A program made the translations under genes and the position numbers. Below, piece after piece: positions 43,284 through 51,992 of a DNA stretch of 64,000 nt (its first letter is position 1; every line of letters begins with the position of its first letter). The notes under the pieces are model-generated. The model was not told where the DNA came from and made no database searches. It saw only the letters and a list, made by a program, of their open reading frames with translations. Where the stretch lies: the NCBI RefSeq assembly GCF_001189235.2, contig NZ_LFIP02000002.1:1116411-1180410 (forward strand), in the 5' to 3' direction. Source of the DNA: Bradyrhizobium embrapense. GTDB taxonomy: Bacteria > Pseudomonadota > Alphaproteobacteria > Rhizobiales > Xanthobacteraceae.

Positions 43284-45611
43284 ATGAACATTCTTCCCGG
43301 CAATATGCGTTTTGGTGCGGGCCAGCCGGTCAAGCGTCTGGAAGACCAGCGGCTGCTCACCGGGAAGGGGCACTTCATCGACGATAAGCCGCAGGACGGC
43401 GCGCTGTGGCTGCACGTGCTGCGCTCGCCGCATGCCCACGCCAACATCAAGTCGTTCGACGCCAAGGCGGCGCTGGAGATGCCCGGCGTCAAGGCGGTCT
43501 ATACGGGCGCCGACCTCGTCAGGGACGATATCGGCACGCTGCCGACGCTTGCGATCTTTAAGCGGCCGGACGGCTCGCCGATGACGGTGCCGCCGCGGCG
43601 CCTGCTGGCGCATGAGGTGGTTCGTTACGCGGGCGAGGGCGTTGCGGCTGTGGTCGCGACCTCGCGCGTGCTGGCGCAGACCGCGGCCGAGGCGATCGAG
43701 GTCGATTACGAGGTGCTGCCTTCGGTGGTCGATCCGGTCGAGGCGATCAAGCCCGGTGCGCCGGTGGTCTGGCCGGAAGCGCCCGACAATATCGTGGCCG
43801 CGATGAGCTATGGCGACGCAGCCAAGGTCGAGGAAGCCTTTGCCAATGCCGCGCACAAAGTGTCGCTCGACCTGGTCAGCCAGCGCCTGGTGCCGTCGGC
43901 GATGGAGCCGCGCTCGACCATTGCCGAGATCGAGAAGAAGACCGGCCGGCTCATTCTCCACGTGCAGTCGCAGACCCCGGGCTCGACCCGCGATCTGCTG
44001 GCGGAATCGATCCTGAAGCGGCCGAAGGACAGCGTGCGCGTGCTGGTCGGCGACATCGGCGGCGGCTTCGGCCAGAAGACCAGCCTGTATCCCGAAGACG
44101 GCATCGTCGCCTATGCCGCGACCAAGCTGAACGAGAAGATCCGCTGGCGTGGCGATCGCACCGACGAATTCGTCGGCGGCACCCATGGCCGCGACCTCAC
44201 CTCGACCGGTGAGTTTGCGCTCGACGCCAAGGGTCGCGTGCTGGCCTATCGCGTGCGTTCGATCGGCGGCACCGGCGCCTACTCGTCGGGCACCGCCAAC
44301 ATCATCCCGCTGGTGCTCGGCCCGTTCGTGCAGACCGGCGTCTACGATCTGCCGCTGGTGCATTTCGAAGTGAAGTCGGTGATGACCCACACCGCGCCGG
44401 TCGGCGCCTATCGCGGCGCCGGCAGGCCCGAGGCGGTGTTCATCGTCGAGCGGCTGTTCGATGCCGCCGCGCGCCAGATCGGCATGGACCCGCGCACCAT
44501 CCGCAAGGTCAACTACATCAAGCCGGCGCAACTGCCCTACACCAATGCGGTTGGGCAGGTGTACGATTCCGGCGCCTTCGCCCACATGCTGGAGCGCGCC
44601 TCAGACCTCGCCGACTGGAACGGCTTTGCCGCGCGCAAGAAGGCGGCGAAGAAGAAAGGCCTGCTCTACGGTCGCGGTCTGACCAGCTACATCGAGTGGA
44701 CCGGCGGCCGCGCCCACACCGAAAACGTGTCGCTGCATGCGACCGCCGAAGGCCGCGTCATCCTGCATTCCGGCACCATGGCGATGGGGCAGGGCCTCGC
44801 CACCACCTACACCCAGATGATCGCCGATACGCTCGGCATTGCCATGGACAAGATCGACGTCGTCCAGGGCGACACCGATCTGGCCACCGGCTTCGGCAGC
44901 GTCGGTTCGCGCTCGCTGTTCGTCGGCGGCACCGCAGTTGCGGTCTCCACCAACGACATGATCAACAAGGCGCGCGACAAGGCCTCCAACCTGCTGGAAG
45001 CCTCGGTCGAGGACATCGAGTATCGCGACGGCTTCCTCACCGTGGTCGGCACCGACAAGCGCATCAGCCTGTTCGAGATTGCGGCCAAGGAAAGCGGCGC
45101 AAAGCTCTCGGTCGAGAGCGAGGGCAATGTCGACGGACCGAGCTGGCCGAACGGCACGCATATCTGCGAGGTCGAGATCGATCCCGAGACCGGTGTCACG
45201 CGCGTGGTGCGCTACACCACGGTCGACGACGTCGGCGTCGCGGTCAATCCGATGCTGGTGACCGGGCAGGTGCATGGCGGCGTTGTCCAGGGCATCGGCC
45301 AGGCGCTGTTCGAGGGCGTGGCCTACAGCGAGGAAGGCCAGCTGCTGACCGCGAGCTATCAGGACTATTGCATCCCACGCGCCTCGGACGTTCCGCCGCT
45401 GTCGGTGACGCTCGATCCCTCCGCGCCCTGCAAGACCAATCCGCTCGGCGCCAAGGGCTGTGGCGAGTCGGGCGCGATCGGCGGGCCGCCTTGCATCACC
45501 AACGGCGTGATGGATGCCTTGAGCGAGGTCGGGATCACCCAGCTCAACACGCCGCTGACGCCGGTGAAGATCTGGCAGGCGATCCAGGACGCGAAAGCGG
45601 GGGCTGCTTAG
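43284..45611 (+). CDS. Molybdenum hydroxylase large subunit (form II CoxL-like)
   Basis: A 775-residue molybdopterin-cytosine-dinucleotide subunit of the xanthine dehydrogenase family. The active-site loop is VGAYRGAGRPEAVF (near residue 375), the version found in form II CODH-like aldehyde oxidases; true CO dehydrogenase would show AYRCSFR. The catalytic Glu lies in KGCGESGAIG near residue 725. Partner genes for FAD-binding and [2Fe-2S] subunits are not next to it, which is unusual because they are normally clustered. It may use partners from another locus. Substrates could be aldehydes or N-heterocycles. Confidence 0.9.
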   Translation: MNILPGNMRFGAGQPVKRLEDQRLLTGKGHFIDDKPQDGALWLHVLRSPHAHANIKSFDAKAALEMPGVKAVYTGADLVRDDIGTLPTLAIFKRPDGSPMTVPPRRLLAHEVVRYAGEGVAAVVATSRVLAQTAAEAIEVDYEVLPSVVDPVEAIKPGAPVVWPEAPDNIVAAMSYGDAAKVEEAFANAAHKVSLDLVSQRLVPSAMEPRSTIAEIEKKTGRLILHVQSQTPGSTRDLLAESILKRPKDSVRVLVGDIGGGFGQKTSLYPEDGIVAYAATKLNEKIRWRGDRTDEFVGGTHGRDLTSTGEFALDAKGRVLAYRVRSIGGTGAYSSGTANIIPLVLGPFVQTGVYDLPLVHFEVKSVMTHTAPVGAYRGAGRPEAVFIVERLFDAAARQIGMDPRTIRKVNYIKPAQLPYTNAVGQVYDSGAFAHMLERASDLADWNGFAARKKAAKKKGLLYGRGLTSYIEWTGGRAHTENVSLHATAEGRVILHSGTMAMGQGLATTYTQMIADTLGIAMDKIDVVQGDTDLATGFGSVGSRSLFVGGTAVAVSTNDMINKARDKASNLLEASVEDIEYRDGFLTVVGTDKRISLFEIAAKESGAKLSVESEGNVDGPSWPNGTHICEVEIDPETGVTRVVRYTTVDDVGVAVNPMLVTGQVHGGVVQGIGQALFEGVAYSEEGQLLTASYQDYCIPRASDVPPLSVTLDPSAPCKTNPLGAKGCGESGAIGGPPCITNGVMDALSEVGITQLNTPLTPVKIWQAIQDAKAGAA

Positions 45612-45632
45612 GCGGCCCGCGCACTCTCACCA

Positions 45633-45737
45633 CGTCATTCCGGGCATCGCGAAGCGATGAGCCCGGAATCCATCGGGCGCCACATTCTGAGGTGAAATGG
45701 ATTCCGGGCTCGCGCTCATGTGCGCCCCGGAACGACG
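45633..45737. repeat. Dispersed inverted repeat, family B
   Basis: The outer block is cgtcattccgggc at the left and gccccggaacgacg at the right. Inside, gcccggaatccat (45661-45673) and atggattccgggc (45697-45709) are perfect 13-base arms. It lies between the convergent molybdenum hydroxylase and acyl-CoA dehydrogenase genes. From memory, this motif class is very common in Bradyrhizobium. Placement between convergent stops is compatible with a bidirectional transcription end, though T-runs are missing. Confidence 0.85.
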
Positions 45738-45747
45738 GAGGGAGAAT

Positions 45748-46944
45748 TTACAGCCCCAGCACCATCTTCGCGATGATGTCTCGCTGGATCTCCGACGAGC
45801 CGCCGAAGATCGTGTACGCCCGCCCGTTGAGATATTCCGGCACTACCGGCAGCAGTTCTTCCGGGATCGCCGGCTCGTGGTTGAGCCGGTAGAACGGCCG
45901 CGCTGGCTCGACCGCAAGCCCGTCTTGGCCGATCACGTCGACGCCGAGCCGCGTCACCGCCTGACGGATCTCGCTGACCCTGAGCTTGATCAGCGACGAC
46001 ACCGCGCCGGGATTCTGCCCGGTCTGCAGTGCCGACAGCACCCTGAGCTCGGTCATCTCGAGCGCGTCGATATCGACCTCGAGCTCCGACATCCGTATCG
46101 CGATGTCGGGGTCTTCGATGGCGCGGCCGGTGACCTCGGACTCCGCGAGGTCGGCAATCGTCTTCAGCGCCTCACGCAGCTTGGCCGAGGCGATGCCGGA
46201 GCCGCGCTCGAATTCGAGCAGGTACTTTCCGTAGGTCCAGCCCTTGCCTTCCTCGCCGACGCGGTTGGCGACGGGCACGCGGACGTCGTCGAAGAACACC
46301 TGGTTGACCTCGTGATCGCCGCCGATCGTCAGTATTGGCCGCGTCGTGATGCCGGACGTCTTCATGTCGATGAGAATAAAACTGATGCCGTCCTGTTGCC
46401 GCGCCTCGTCGCTGGTGCGCACCAGCGCGAACATGCGGTTGGCGTGATGTGCGTGCGTGGTCCAGATCTTGGTGCCGTTGATGACGTAGTCGTCGCCGTC
46501 GCGCACCGCGCGGGTCTTCAGCGACGACAGGTCGGAGCCGGAGCCCGGCTCGGAATAGCCCTGGCACCAATAGTCCTCGCCGGAAAGAATGCGCGGCAGA
46601 TAATAATTCTTCTGCTCCGGGGAGCCGAAGCCGATGATGACCGGGCCGACCATCTTCACGCCCATCACGTTGACATTCGGGACGCCGGCGCGGGCGCATT
46701 CGGCCTCGAAGATCCAGCGCTGCGCCGGCGTCCAGTCCGGCCCGCCATGCTCGACCGGCCAGCCCGGCGCGCCCCAGCCCTTCTTGTGTAGTGCGCGCTG
46801 CCAGGCCGTGCCGATGTCGGGATCGGAGAACACCGACGGCGTCAGCGCGGTGGCGCGCTTCATCTCCGGCGTCAGGCTCTCGGCGATGTAGTCGCGGACT
46901 TCCTGTTCGAAAGCCCGTTCCTCGGCACTGAAGGTGAGATCCAT
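45748..46944 (-). CDS. Acyl-CoA dehydrogenase (probable alpha subunit of a pair)
   Basis: A 398-residue flavoprotein. The FAD/substrate region is YWCQGYSEPGSGSDLSSLKTRA, and the C-terminus has the family string IFGGSSEIQRDIIAKMVLGL. The Glu376 position of medium-chain enzymes (YEGTSQ) is Gly here. A Glu in LLEFERGSG lies where isovaleryl-CoA-type enzymes have their base, so it may supply catalysis. The next acyl-CoA dehydrogenase gene is 13 bases upstream on the same strand. A heteromeric enzyme of the FadE/ChsE kind is therefore possible. Confidence 0.9.
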   Translation of the reverse strand: MDLTFSAEERAFEQEVRDYIAESLTPEMKRATALTPSVFSDPDIGTAWQRALHKKGWGAPGWPVEHGGPDWTPAQRWIFEAECARAGVPNVNVMGVKMVGPVIIGFGSPEQKNYYLPRILSGEDYWCQGYSEPGSGSDLSSLKTRAVRDGDDYVINGTKIWTTHAHHANRMFALVRTSDEARQQDGISFILIDMKTSGITTRPILTIGGDHEVNQVFFDDVRVPVANRVGEEGKGWTYGKYLLEFERGSGIASAKLREALKTIADLAESEVTGRAIEDPDIAIRMSELEVDIDALEMTELRVLSALQTGQNPGAVSSLIKLRVSEIRQAVTRLGVDVIGQDGLAVEPARPFYRLNHEPAIPEELLPVVPEYLNGRAYTIFGGSSEIQRDIIAKMVLGL

Positions 46945-46957
46945 GGAGCGCTCTCCG

Positions 46958-48103
46958 TTACGCGTGGGCGCGGCCGCTCAGCGCGGCGTGGCGGCGATAA
47001 TGATGGGCGCTGCTGCCGAACAGCGTGTCGAAGGCGAGCAGCCGCTTGAAATAGGCGCCGATGTCGAGCTCCTCGGTGACGCCCATCGCGCCGTGAAGCT
47101 GCACCGCTTGCTCGGCAACGAAGCGCGCGCATCTGCCGATTTTCGCCTTGGCGCCGGAAGCGGCGCGGCCGCGGGCCACGGGCTCGGCGCCCGCCATCAG
47201 CGCAGCGCGCAGCGCCATCGACCGCGCCTCGTCGACCTGCATCGCGACGTCGGCGAGGCGATGGCGGATCACCTGGTTGGCCGATAGCGGGCGGCCGAAC
47301 TGCTTGCGGATCTTGGTGTATTCGAGCGTGGTGTCGAGCAGCGTCTGCATGATGCCGACCGCCTCGGCGCCGAGCGCGGCCATCGCTCGGTCGACCACGG
47401 TCTCGATCGCGGGCAGCGTATCCCGTCCGTCGCCGAGCAGCGCGTCGGCGGGCACTTGCACATCGCTGAGATCGAGATTGCAGCCGTGCCCGCCGCCGAG
47501 CCGCGCGTAGTCGCGCAAGGTGAGACCCGGTGTACCGGGAGGCACGAGGAACAAGCAAAGCTTGCCAGATGCGCCGTTGGCGTTGGCGGTGCGGGCCGAG
47601 ACGATGATCTGGCTGGCGGCCGCGCCGTCCAGCACGGCGATCTTGCTGCCGTTCAGCCGCCAGCCGTCGGCGGTCTTGGCGGCCGTGGTGTCGACATGGG
47701 CGAGGTCGAACCGCGCGGCGCGCTCCGAATGCGCGAAGGCAAGCGTGAGCGCGCCCTCGGCGACCCTGGGCAGGATCGCCTGCTGCTGTGCCTCGGTGCC
47801 GCATTCGGCGACCAGCGCAGCGCCGATCACGACCGTGGACAGGAACGGCTCGGACACCAGGCCGCGGCCGAATGCTTCCATCAGCAGCCCGATCTCGATC
47901 GCGCCGCCGCCGAGCCCGCCATGGGCTTCGGCGATCGGCAGCGCCAGCCAGCCGAGCTCGGCGAACTGCTTCCAGATCGCGGGTGAATAACCCAGCGGAT
48001 CGTTCGTCGCCTTCTTGCGATGCTCCGATGTGAAGGTCTCCGCCACGAAGCGGTCGGCACTTTCGCGCAGCAGGCGCTGCTCGTCGCTCAGGGTAAGGTC
48101 CAT
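46958..48103 (-). CDS. Acyl-CoA dehydrogenase (probable beta partner)
   Basis: A 381-residue acyl-CoA dehydrogenase homologue. It retains the FAD/CoA-facing C-terminal segment YTKIRKQFGRPLSANQVIRHRLADVAM and LHGAMGVTEELDIG, but the central flavin signature is less typical than in its neighbour. No Glu was seen at either usual base position; an Asp (VVDRAM) occupies the isovaleryl-type site. It is flanked by the first acyl-CoA dehydrogenase and by a crotonase gene, forming a beta-oxidation-like unit. Confidence 0.88.
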   Translation of the reverse strand: MDLTLSDEQRLLRESADRFVAETFTSEHRKKATNDPLGYSPAIWKQFAELGWLALPIAEAHGGLGGGAIEIGLLMEAFGRGLVSEPFLSTVVIGAALVAECGTEAQQQAILPRVAEGALTLAFAHSERAARFDLAHVDTTAAKTADGWRLNGSKIAVLDGAAASQIIVSARTANANGASGKLCLFLVPPGTPGLTLRDYARLGGGHGCNLDLSDVQVPADALLGDGRDTLPAIETVVDRAMAALGAEAVGIMQTLLDTTLEYTKIRKQFGRPLSANQVIRHRLADVAMQVDEARSMALRAALMAGAEPVARGRAASGAKAKIGRCARFVAEQAVQLHGAMGVTEELDIGAYFKRLLAFDTLFGSSAHHYRRHAALSGRAHA

Positions 48104-48107
48104 CTGA

Positions 48108-48965
48108 TTACTTCACGTTGGCGTTTTTCTTGACGGAGGGATGCAGGCCCGCAGGGTCCACTATCATTCCGAATTGCTGCAGGTTGTGGGCGTGGCAGAG
48201 CTGATGCAGCGCGAACGCCTGATCGATCGCGGCGGGTTGGCCCATGATGTCGATCGAGCGGTTCACCGCCTCCTTGGATAGCTTCAGCGCGAAGGCAGGC
48301 TTGGCCGCGATCCTGCGCGCCAGCGCCAGCGTGAAGGAGGAGAGATCGCCGCGCGGCACCACGTGATTGACCATGCCGAGGCGATGCGCCTCGTCGGCGC
48401 TCCAGACATCCGCGGTGAACAACATCTCCTTGGCCTTGCGCGCGCCGAGCTCCCAGGGATGCACGAACCATTCGACGCCGCAGACGCCCATCGTCACGAC
48501 GGGATCGCAGAACTCGGCATCGTGGCTCGCGACGATCAGGTCGCAGGCCCAGGCCAGCATCAGCCCGCCGGCGATGCATTTGCCGTGGATCTCCGCGATC
48601 GTGGGCTTGGCGAGATTGCGCCAGCGCCGTGTGATCTGCAGGTAGATCTCCTGCTCGCGCGCGAAGCGGCCGTGGGCGTTCGGTTCGGCGAAGCCGCCCC
48701 AATTTCCGACTGGCGGGAAATCGACGCCGGCCTCGTTCTTGCCGGCGGGCCGCAGATCGTGGCCAGCCGAGAAATGCGGGCCGTTGCCGGCGAGGATGAT
48801 GACCTTGATCGCGTCGTCCTGCACTGCCTGGTCGAAGGCGGTGTTGAGGTCGTAGGTCATCTGCAGGTTCTGGGCGTTGCGCGCCTCAGGTCGATTCATC
48901 ACGATCCGCGCAATCGCGGGGTCGGGCCGCTCGACGACGATCGTCTCGAATTGTTCAGACGCCAA
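48108..48965 (-). CDS. Crotonase-superfamily protein without both hydratase glutamates
   Basis: A 285-residue crotonase fold protein. The TTG start at 48965 is favoured by GGGAGGA just upstream; no earlier start gives recognisable sequence. The oxyanion-hole segments FSAGHDL and IHGKCIAGGLMLAWACDL are present. Aligned by eye with enoyl-CoA hydratase, Glu144 (GGGCELA) falls on Met (AGGLMLA), and Glu164 (PEILLG) falls on Val (PVVTMG). It is therefore unlikely to be an ordinary hydratase. It is the first gene of a three-gene fatty-acid-like operon read leftward. Hydrolase, isomerase or lyase activities in the same superfamily are alternatives. Confidence 0.85.
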   Translation of the reverse strand: MASEQFETIVVERPDPAIARIVMNRPEARNAQNLQMTYDLNTAFDQAVQDDAIKVIILAGNGPHFSAGHDLRPAGKNEAGVDFPPVGNWGGFAEPNAHGRFAREQEIYLQITRRWRNLAKPTIAEIHGKCIAGGLMLAWACDLIVASHDAEFCDPVVTMGVCGVEWFVHPWELGARKAKEMLFTADVWSADEAHRLGMVNHVVPRGDLSSFTLALARRIAAKPAFALKLSKEAVNRSIDIMGQPAAIDQAFALHQLCHAHNLQQFGMIVDPAGLHPSVKKNANVK

Positions 48966-49124
48966 TGGATCCTCCCGGGACCGATTTTTCCGCCATGATG
49001 AACGGCGCGGGGAGGGAGTGGCAAGGGCTATCGTCTGCAAAACCGCCCGCGTATCCCGCCGCGCGGGATTGTCAGCCGGAAATCTGTTACTCTGATACGA
49101 GAATCCACCGGGAGGACCATCTTC

Positions 49125-49739
49125 ATGCGCAAGCTTTGGACCGTGCTGGCAGCGCTGGCGACCTTGAGCCTGACCAACTGCGGCTACAACGCGATCCAGA
49201 CCAATGACGAGCAGGTCAAGTCGAGCTGGTCGGAGGTGGTGAACCAGTACCAGCGGCGCGCCGATCTGGTGCCGAACCTGGTCAACTCGGTGAAGGGCTT
49301 TGCGCAGCAGGAGAAGGACGTGCTGCTCGGCGTCACCAACGCACGCGCCAAGGTCGGCAGCATTCAGGCGACGCCCGAGGTGCTCAACGATCCCGCCGCG
49401 TTCCAGAAGTTCACCCAGGCGCAGGGTGAACTGACCAGCGCGCTGTCGCGGCTGCTGGTCGTCACCGAGAACTACCCGCAGCTGAAATCGGATGCGCTGT
49501 TCCGCGATTTGATGGCGCAGCTCGAAGGCACCGAGAACCGCATTACCGTGGCGCGCAATCGCTACATCAAGGCGGTGCAGGACTACAACGTCGGCATCCG
49601 CACCTTCCCGAACAATCTGACCGCAATGGCGTTCGGCTACAAGGAGAAGCCCAACTTCACGGTCGACAATGAGAAGGAGATCTCGACCGCGCCGAAGGTC
49701 GACTTCAATCCGGCTCCGGCGCCCGCGCCGTCGAAATAG
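49125..49739 (+). CDS. lemA: LemA family lipoprotein
   Basis: A 204-residue envelope protein. A signal peptide ends at the lipobox LTNC, so Cys19 should be lipidated. The LemA fold is visible as long helices: NQYQRRADLVPNLVNSVKGFAQQEKDVL and NRYIKAVQDYNVGIRTFPNN, with the signature VARNRYIKAVQDYN. The Pro/Ala-rich tail PAPAPAPSK follows. Two TPM-domain genes lie immediately downstream, the usual LemA/YgcG arrangement. Function in this family is poorly known. Confidence 0.92.
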   Translation: MRKLWTVLAALATLSLTNCGYNAIQTNDEQVKSSWSEVVNQYQRRADLVPNLVNSVKGFAQQEKDVLLGVTNARAKVGSIQATPEVLNDPAAFQKFTQAQGELTSALSRLLVVTENYPQLKSDALFRDLMAQLEGTENRITVARNRYIKAVQDYNVGIRTFPNNLTAMAFGYKEKPNFTVDNEKEISTAPKVDFNPAPAPAPSK

Positions 49740-49761
49740 CGTCGGCGGGGCGCCTACCGCG

Positions 49762-50661
49762 ATGACTGTCGCACGCGTCATCCTGATCGCTTTGCTGCTG
49801 GGCTTCGTGTGCCCGGCGTGGGCGGAGGTCGCAGTGCCTCAGCTCACTGGCCGCGTCGTCGATCAGACCGGGACGCTGTCGGCGAGTGACGTTGCGTCGC
49901 TGAACGACAGGCTGAAGGATCTGGAGACCCGCAAGGGCAGCCAGATCGCGGTTCTGATCGTGCCGACCACGGGCGAGGAAACCATCGAGCAGTTCTCGAT
50001 CCGCGTTGCCGAGGCCTGGAAGATCGGGCGCAAGAAGGTTGACGACGGCGCGCTGTTCGTCGTCGCCAAGAGCGACCGGCATCTGCGCATCGAGGTCGGC
50101 TACGGCCTCGAGGGCGTGCTGAGCGACGTCGTCACCCACCGCATCATCGACGAAGACATCACGCCGAAATTCAAGGCCGGCGATTTCGCCGGCGGCATCT
50201 CGGCCGGCGTCGACCGCATGATCCGTCTGATCAATGGCGAGCATTTGCCCGCGCCGGAGCCCGAGCATTGGCAAGGGCCGAGCCTGGTCGACTTTGCCAA
50301 TCCAGTGGTGATCTTCGTCGTCATCATCGCGGCGAGCGTGTTGCGCGCGATGCTGGGGCGGCTATTGGGCTCGGTCGCGACCGGCGGTATCGTCGGCGTC
50401 TTCACCTGGATGGTCGCCGGCTCGCTTGCCACTGCCATGGTGATCGGGCTGTTCGCGGCCGTTGCCGCGCTGATCTTCGGCGGATTGAATTTCGGCGGTC
50501 CGGCGGCCGGCTCGGGACCGTACCGGCGTGGCGGCGGTTATTCCGGCGGCTGGTCGGGCGGCGGTGGTGGCTGGAGCAGCGGCTCGAGCTCGGGCGACAG
50601 CGGCGGCTTCAGCGGCGGAGGCGGCAGCTTCGGCGGTGGCGGCGCCTCGGGGAGCTGGTAG
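49762..50661 (+). CDS. TPM-domain membrane protein, YgcG-like
   Basis: A 299-residue protein with a signal peptide (VILIALLLGFVCPAWA), a periplasmic TPM domain (about 25-170, with VVDQTGTLS, GSQIAVLIVPTT and GYGLEGVLSDV), then two transmembrane helices (about 185-245). The C-terminus is a Gly/Ser-rich tail of repeated GGG and GGF strings ending SFGGGGASGSW. This tail is typical of the family. The start ATG 49762 is 22 bases after lemA. It is expected to work with LemA at the membrane. Confidence 0.9.
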   Translation: MTVARVILIALLLGFVCPAWAEVAVPQLTGRVVDQTGTLSASDVASLNDRLKDLETRKGSQIAVLIVPTTGEETIEQFSIRVAEAWKIGRKKVDDGALFVVAKSDRHLRIEVGYGLEGVLSDVVTHRIIDEDITPKFKAGDFAGGISAGVDRMIRLINGEHLPAPEPEHWQGPSLVDFANPVVIFVVIIAASVLRAMLGRLLGSVATGGIVGVFTWMVAGSLATAMVIGLFAAVAALIFGGLNFGGPAAGSGPYRRGGGYSGGWSGGGGGWSSGSSSGDSGGFSGGGGSFGGGGASGSW

Positions 50662-50665
50662 GCAC

Positions 50666-51163
50666 ATGGGCATCAAGCGCATCGGCAAGCATCTGCTCGA
50701 ACACCGCTGGCGCGTGCGGCGCGAGTTTCCGCCGCGCGTGCTCGATGCAATCGAGCAGGCGATCAAGGCCGGCGAGGCGACCCACTCGGGCCAGATCCGC
50801 TTCGTCGTCGAGGGCGCGCTCGATGGCGTGCCGCTGTTCCGCGATCAGCCGGCGCGGGAGCGGGCGCTCGACGTGTTCGCGCACCTGCGGATCTGGGACA
50901 CCCATCACAACAATGGCGTTCTGATCTATCTTTTGCTCGCCGACCGCGATGTCGAGATCGTCGCCGATCGCGGCATCGATGCCAAGGTCGGCCATGCCGG
51001 CTGGGAAGCGATTTGCCGCGCGATGGAAACGGACTTCCGGGCGGGCCGGTTCGAGCAGGGCGTGATCAAGGGGATCGAGGCGGTGTCGCGGGAGCTCGCG
51101 AAGTATTTCCCGCACGTCGAGGGCGGACCGAACGAGCTGCCGGACAAGCCGGTGGTGATCTAG
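50666..51163 (+). CDS. TPM-domain protein, short cytoplasm-facing form
   Basis: A 165-residue protein with a TPM domain but no signal peptide. The recognised segments are GQIRFVVEGALDG, VFAHLRIWDTHHNNGVLIYLLLADR and ADRGIDAKVGHAGWEAICRAME. It starts four bases after the previous stop, so the three genes form one operon. The paired full-length and short TPM arrangement is seen with LemA in other proteobacteria. The protein's job is unknown. Confidence 0.9.
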   Translation: MGIKRIGKHLLEHRWRVRREFPPRVLDAIEQAIKAGEATHSGQIRFVVEGALDGVPLFRDQPARERALDVFAHLRIWDTHHNNGVLIYLLLADRDVEIVADRGIDAKVGHAGWEAICRAMETDFRAGRFEQGVIKGIEAVSRELAKYFPHVEGGPNELPDKPVVI

Positions 51164-51177
51164 GCCGACTCTCCCCA

Positions 51178-51262
51178 CGTCATTGCGAGCGAAGCGAGGC
51201 AATCCAGCTCTCCACGTGCGGTGAGGTGGATTGCTTGGTCGCTGTCGTTCCTCGCAATGACG
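51178..51262. repeat. Dispersed palindromic repeat, family A, copy 2
   Basis: An 85-base element closely matching the copies at 12070 and 59210: cgtcattgcgagcgaagcga at the left, gttcctcgcaatgacg at the right. It lies between the convergent TPM and glutathione transferase genes, 14 bases after one stop and 12 before the other. The position fits a structured 3' end for both transcripts. Confidence 0.9.
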
Positions 51263-51274
51263 GCTCTGAAAGGC

Positions 51275-51889
51275 TTACGCCTTCACCGAAGGCCGCGCAC
51301 CCACACGGTCGAACCAGGCTACGATGTTGCCGTTCGACGGGTCCAGCGGCTGGCCGACCTGGTTGCCGAAATCGAGCCAGCAATAGAGCAGCATGTCGGC
51401 GAGGGTGAAGCGCTTGCCGCAGATATAGTCGCGGCCGTCGGCCATCTGGTCGTTCAGCCACTTGATGCGGTTGGCGGCGATCATCTTCAGCCCGGGCGAG
51501 GCCTCCGGCGCCACCGGAATGCGCTTCTCGAAGAATTTCAGCGCCTCGCCGAAGCGGTAGCCGTTGGCGAGCGGCTCGGCGATGTTGAGATCGACGCGGC
51601 GGGTCCACATCCGGCACTCGGCGCGCTCTTCCGGCGTGCTGCCGATCATGGCGGGCGTGGGGTGCTTCTCCTCGAGATATTCGCAGATCGCCGTGATCTC
51701 CGAGAGGTAGTTGCCGCAGTCGAGCTCGAGCGTCGGCATCTGGCCGTGCGGATTGCGCTTCAGATGCGCAGCCTCACGGTTCTCGCCCTTGCGCAGGTCG
51801 ACGGTCTGCTTGGGGATCTCGATGCCCTTCTCGGCCATGAACATGCGCACGATGCGCGGATTGGGCCCGATCGAGTCGTAAAGCTTCAT
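51275..51889 (-). CDS. Glutathione S-transferase family protein
   Basis: A 204-residue thioredoxin-fold transferase. The N-terminal strand-helix unit is KLYDSIGPNPRIVRMFMAEKG, the cis-Pro is in HGQMPTLELDCG, and the glutathione-contact loop is LSEITAICEYLEE. The all-helical C-terminal domain contains the FTLADMLLY capping-box region. ATG 51889 begins the conserved fold. Substrate unknown. It is 103 bases downstream of an MHS transporter on the same strand. Confidence 0.9.
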   Translation of the reverse strand: MKLYDSIGPNPRIVRMFMAEKGIEIPKQTVDLRKGENREAAHLKRNPHGQMPTLELDCGNYLSEITAICEYLEEKHPTPAMIGSTPEERAECRMWTRRVDLNIAEPLANGYRFGEALKFFEKRIPVAPEASPGLKMIAANRIKWLNDQMADGRDYICGKRFTLADMLLYCWLDFGNQVGQPLDPSNGNIVAWFDRVGARPSVKA

Positions 51890-51992
51890 CGTCCTCGCTC
51901 CCTGTTCTTCAGTGTTATTCTTGTCGCTGTTGAACAGGCCACGCGCGGATTTGTCAAATGCAGCGCCGCAGTCGTGGTCGCGCACGCGGACC

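Noticed and set aside
43284..45611. True carbon monoxide dehydrogenase large subunit
   Set aside because: The active-site loop is AYRGAGR and not AYRCSFR, and coxM/coxS are missing.
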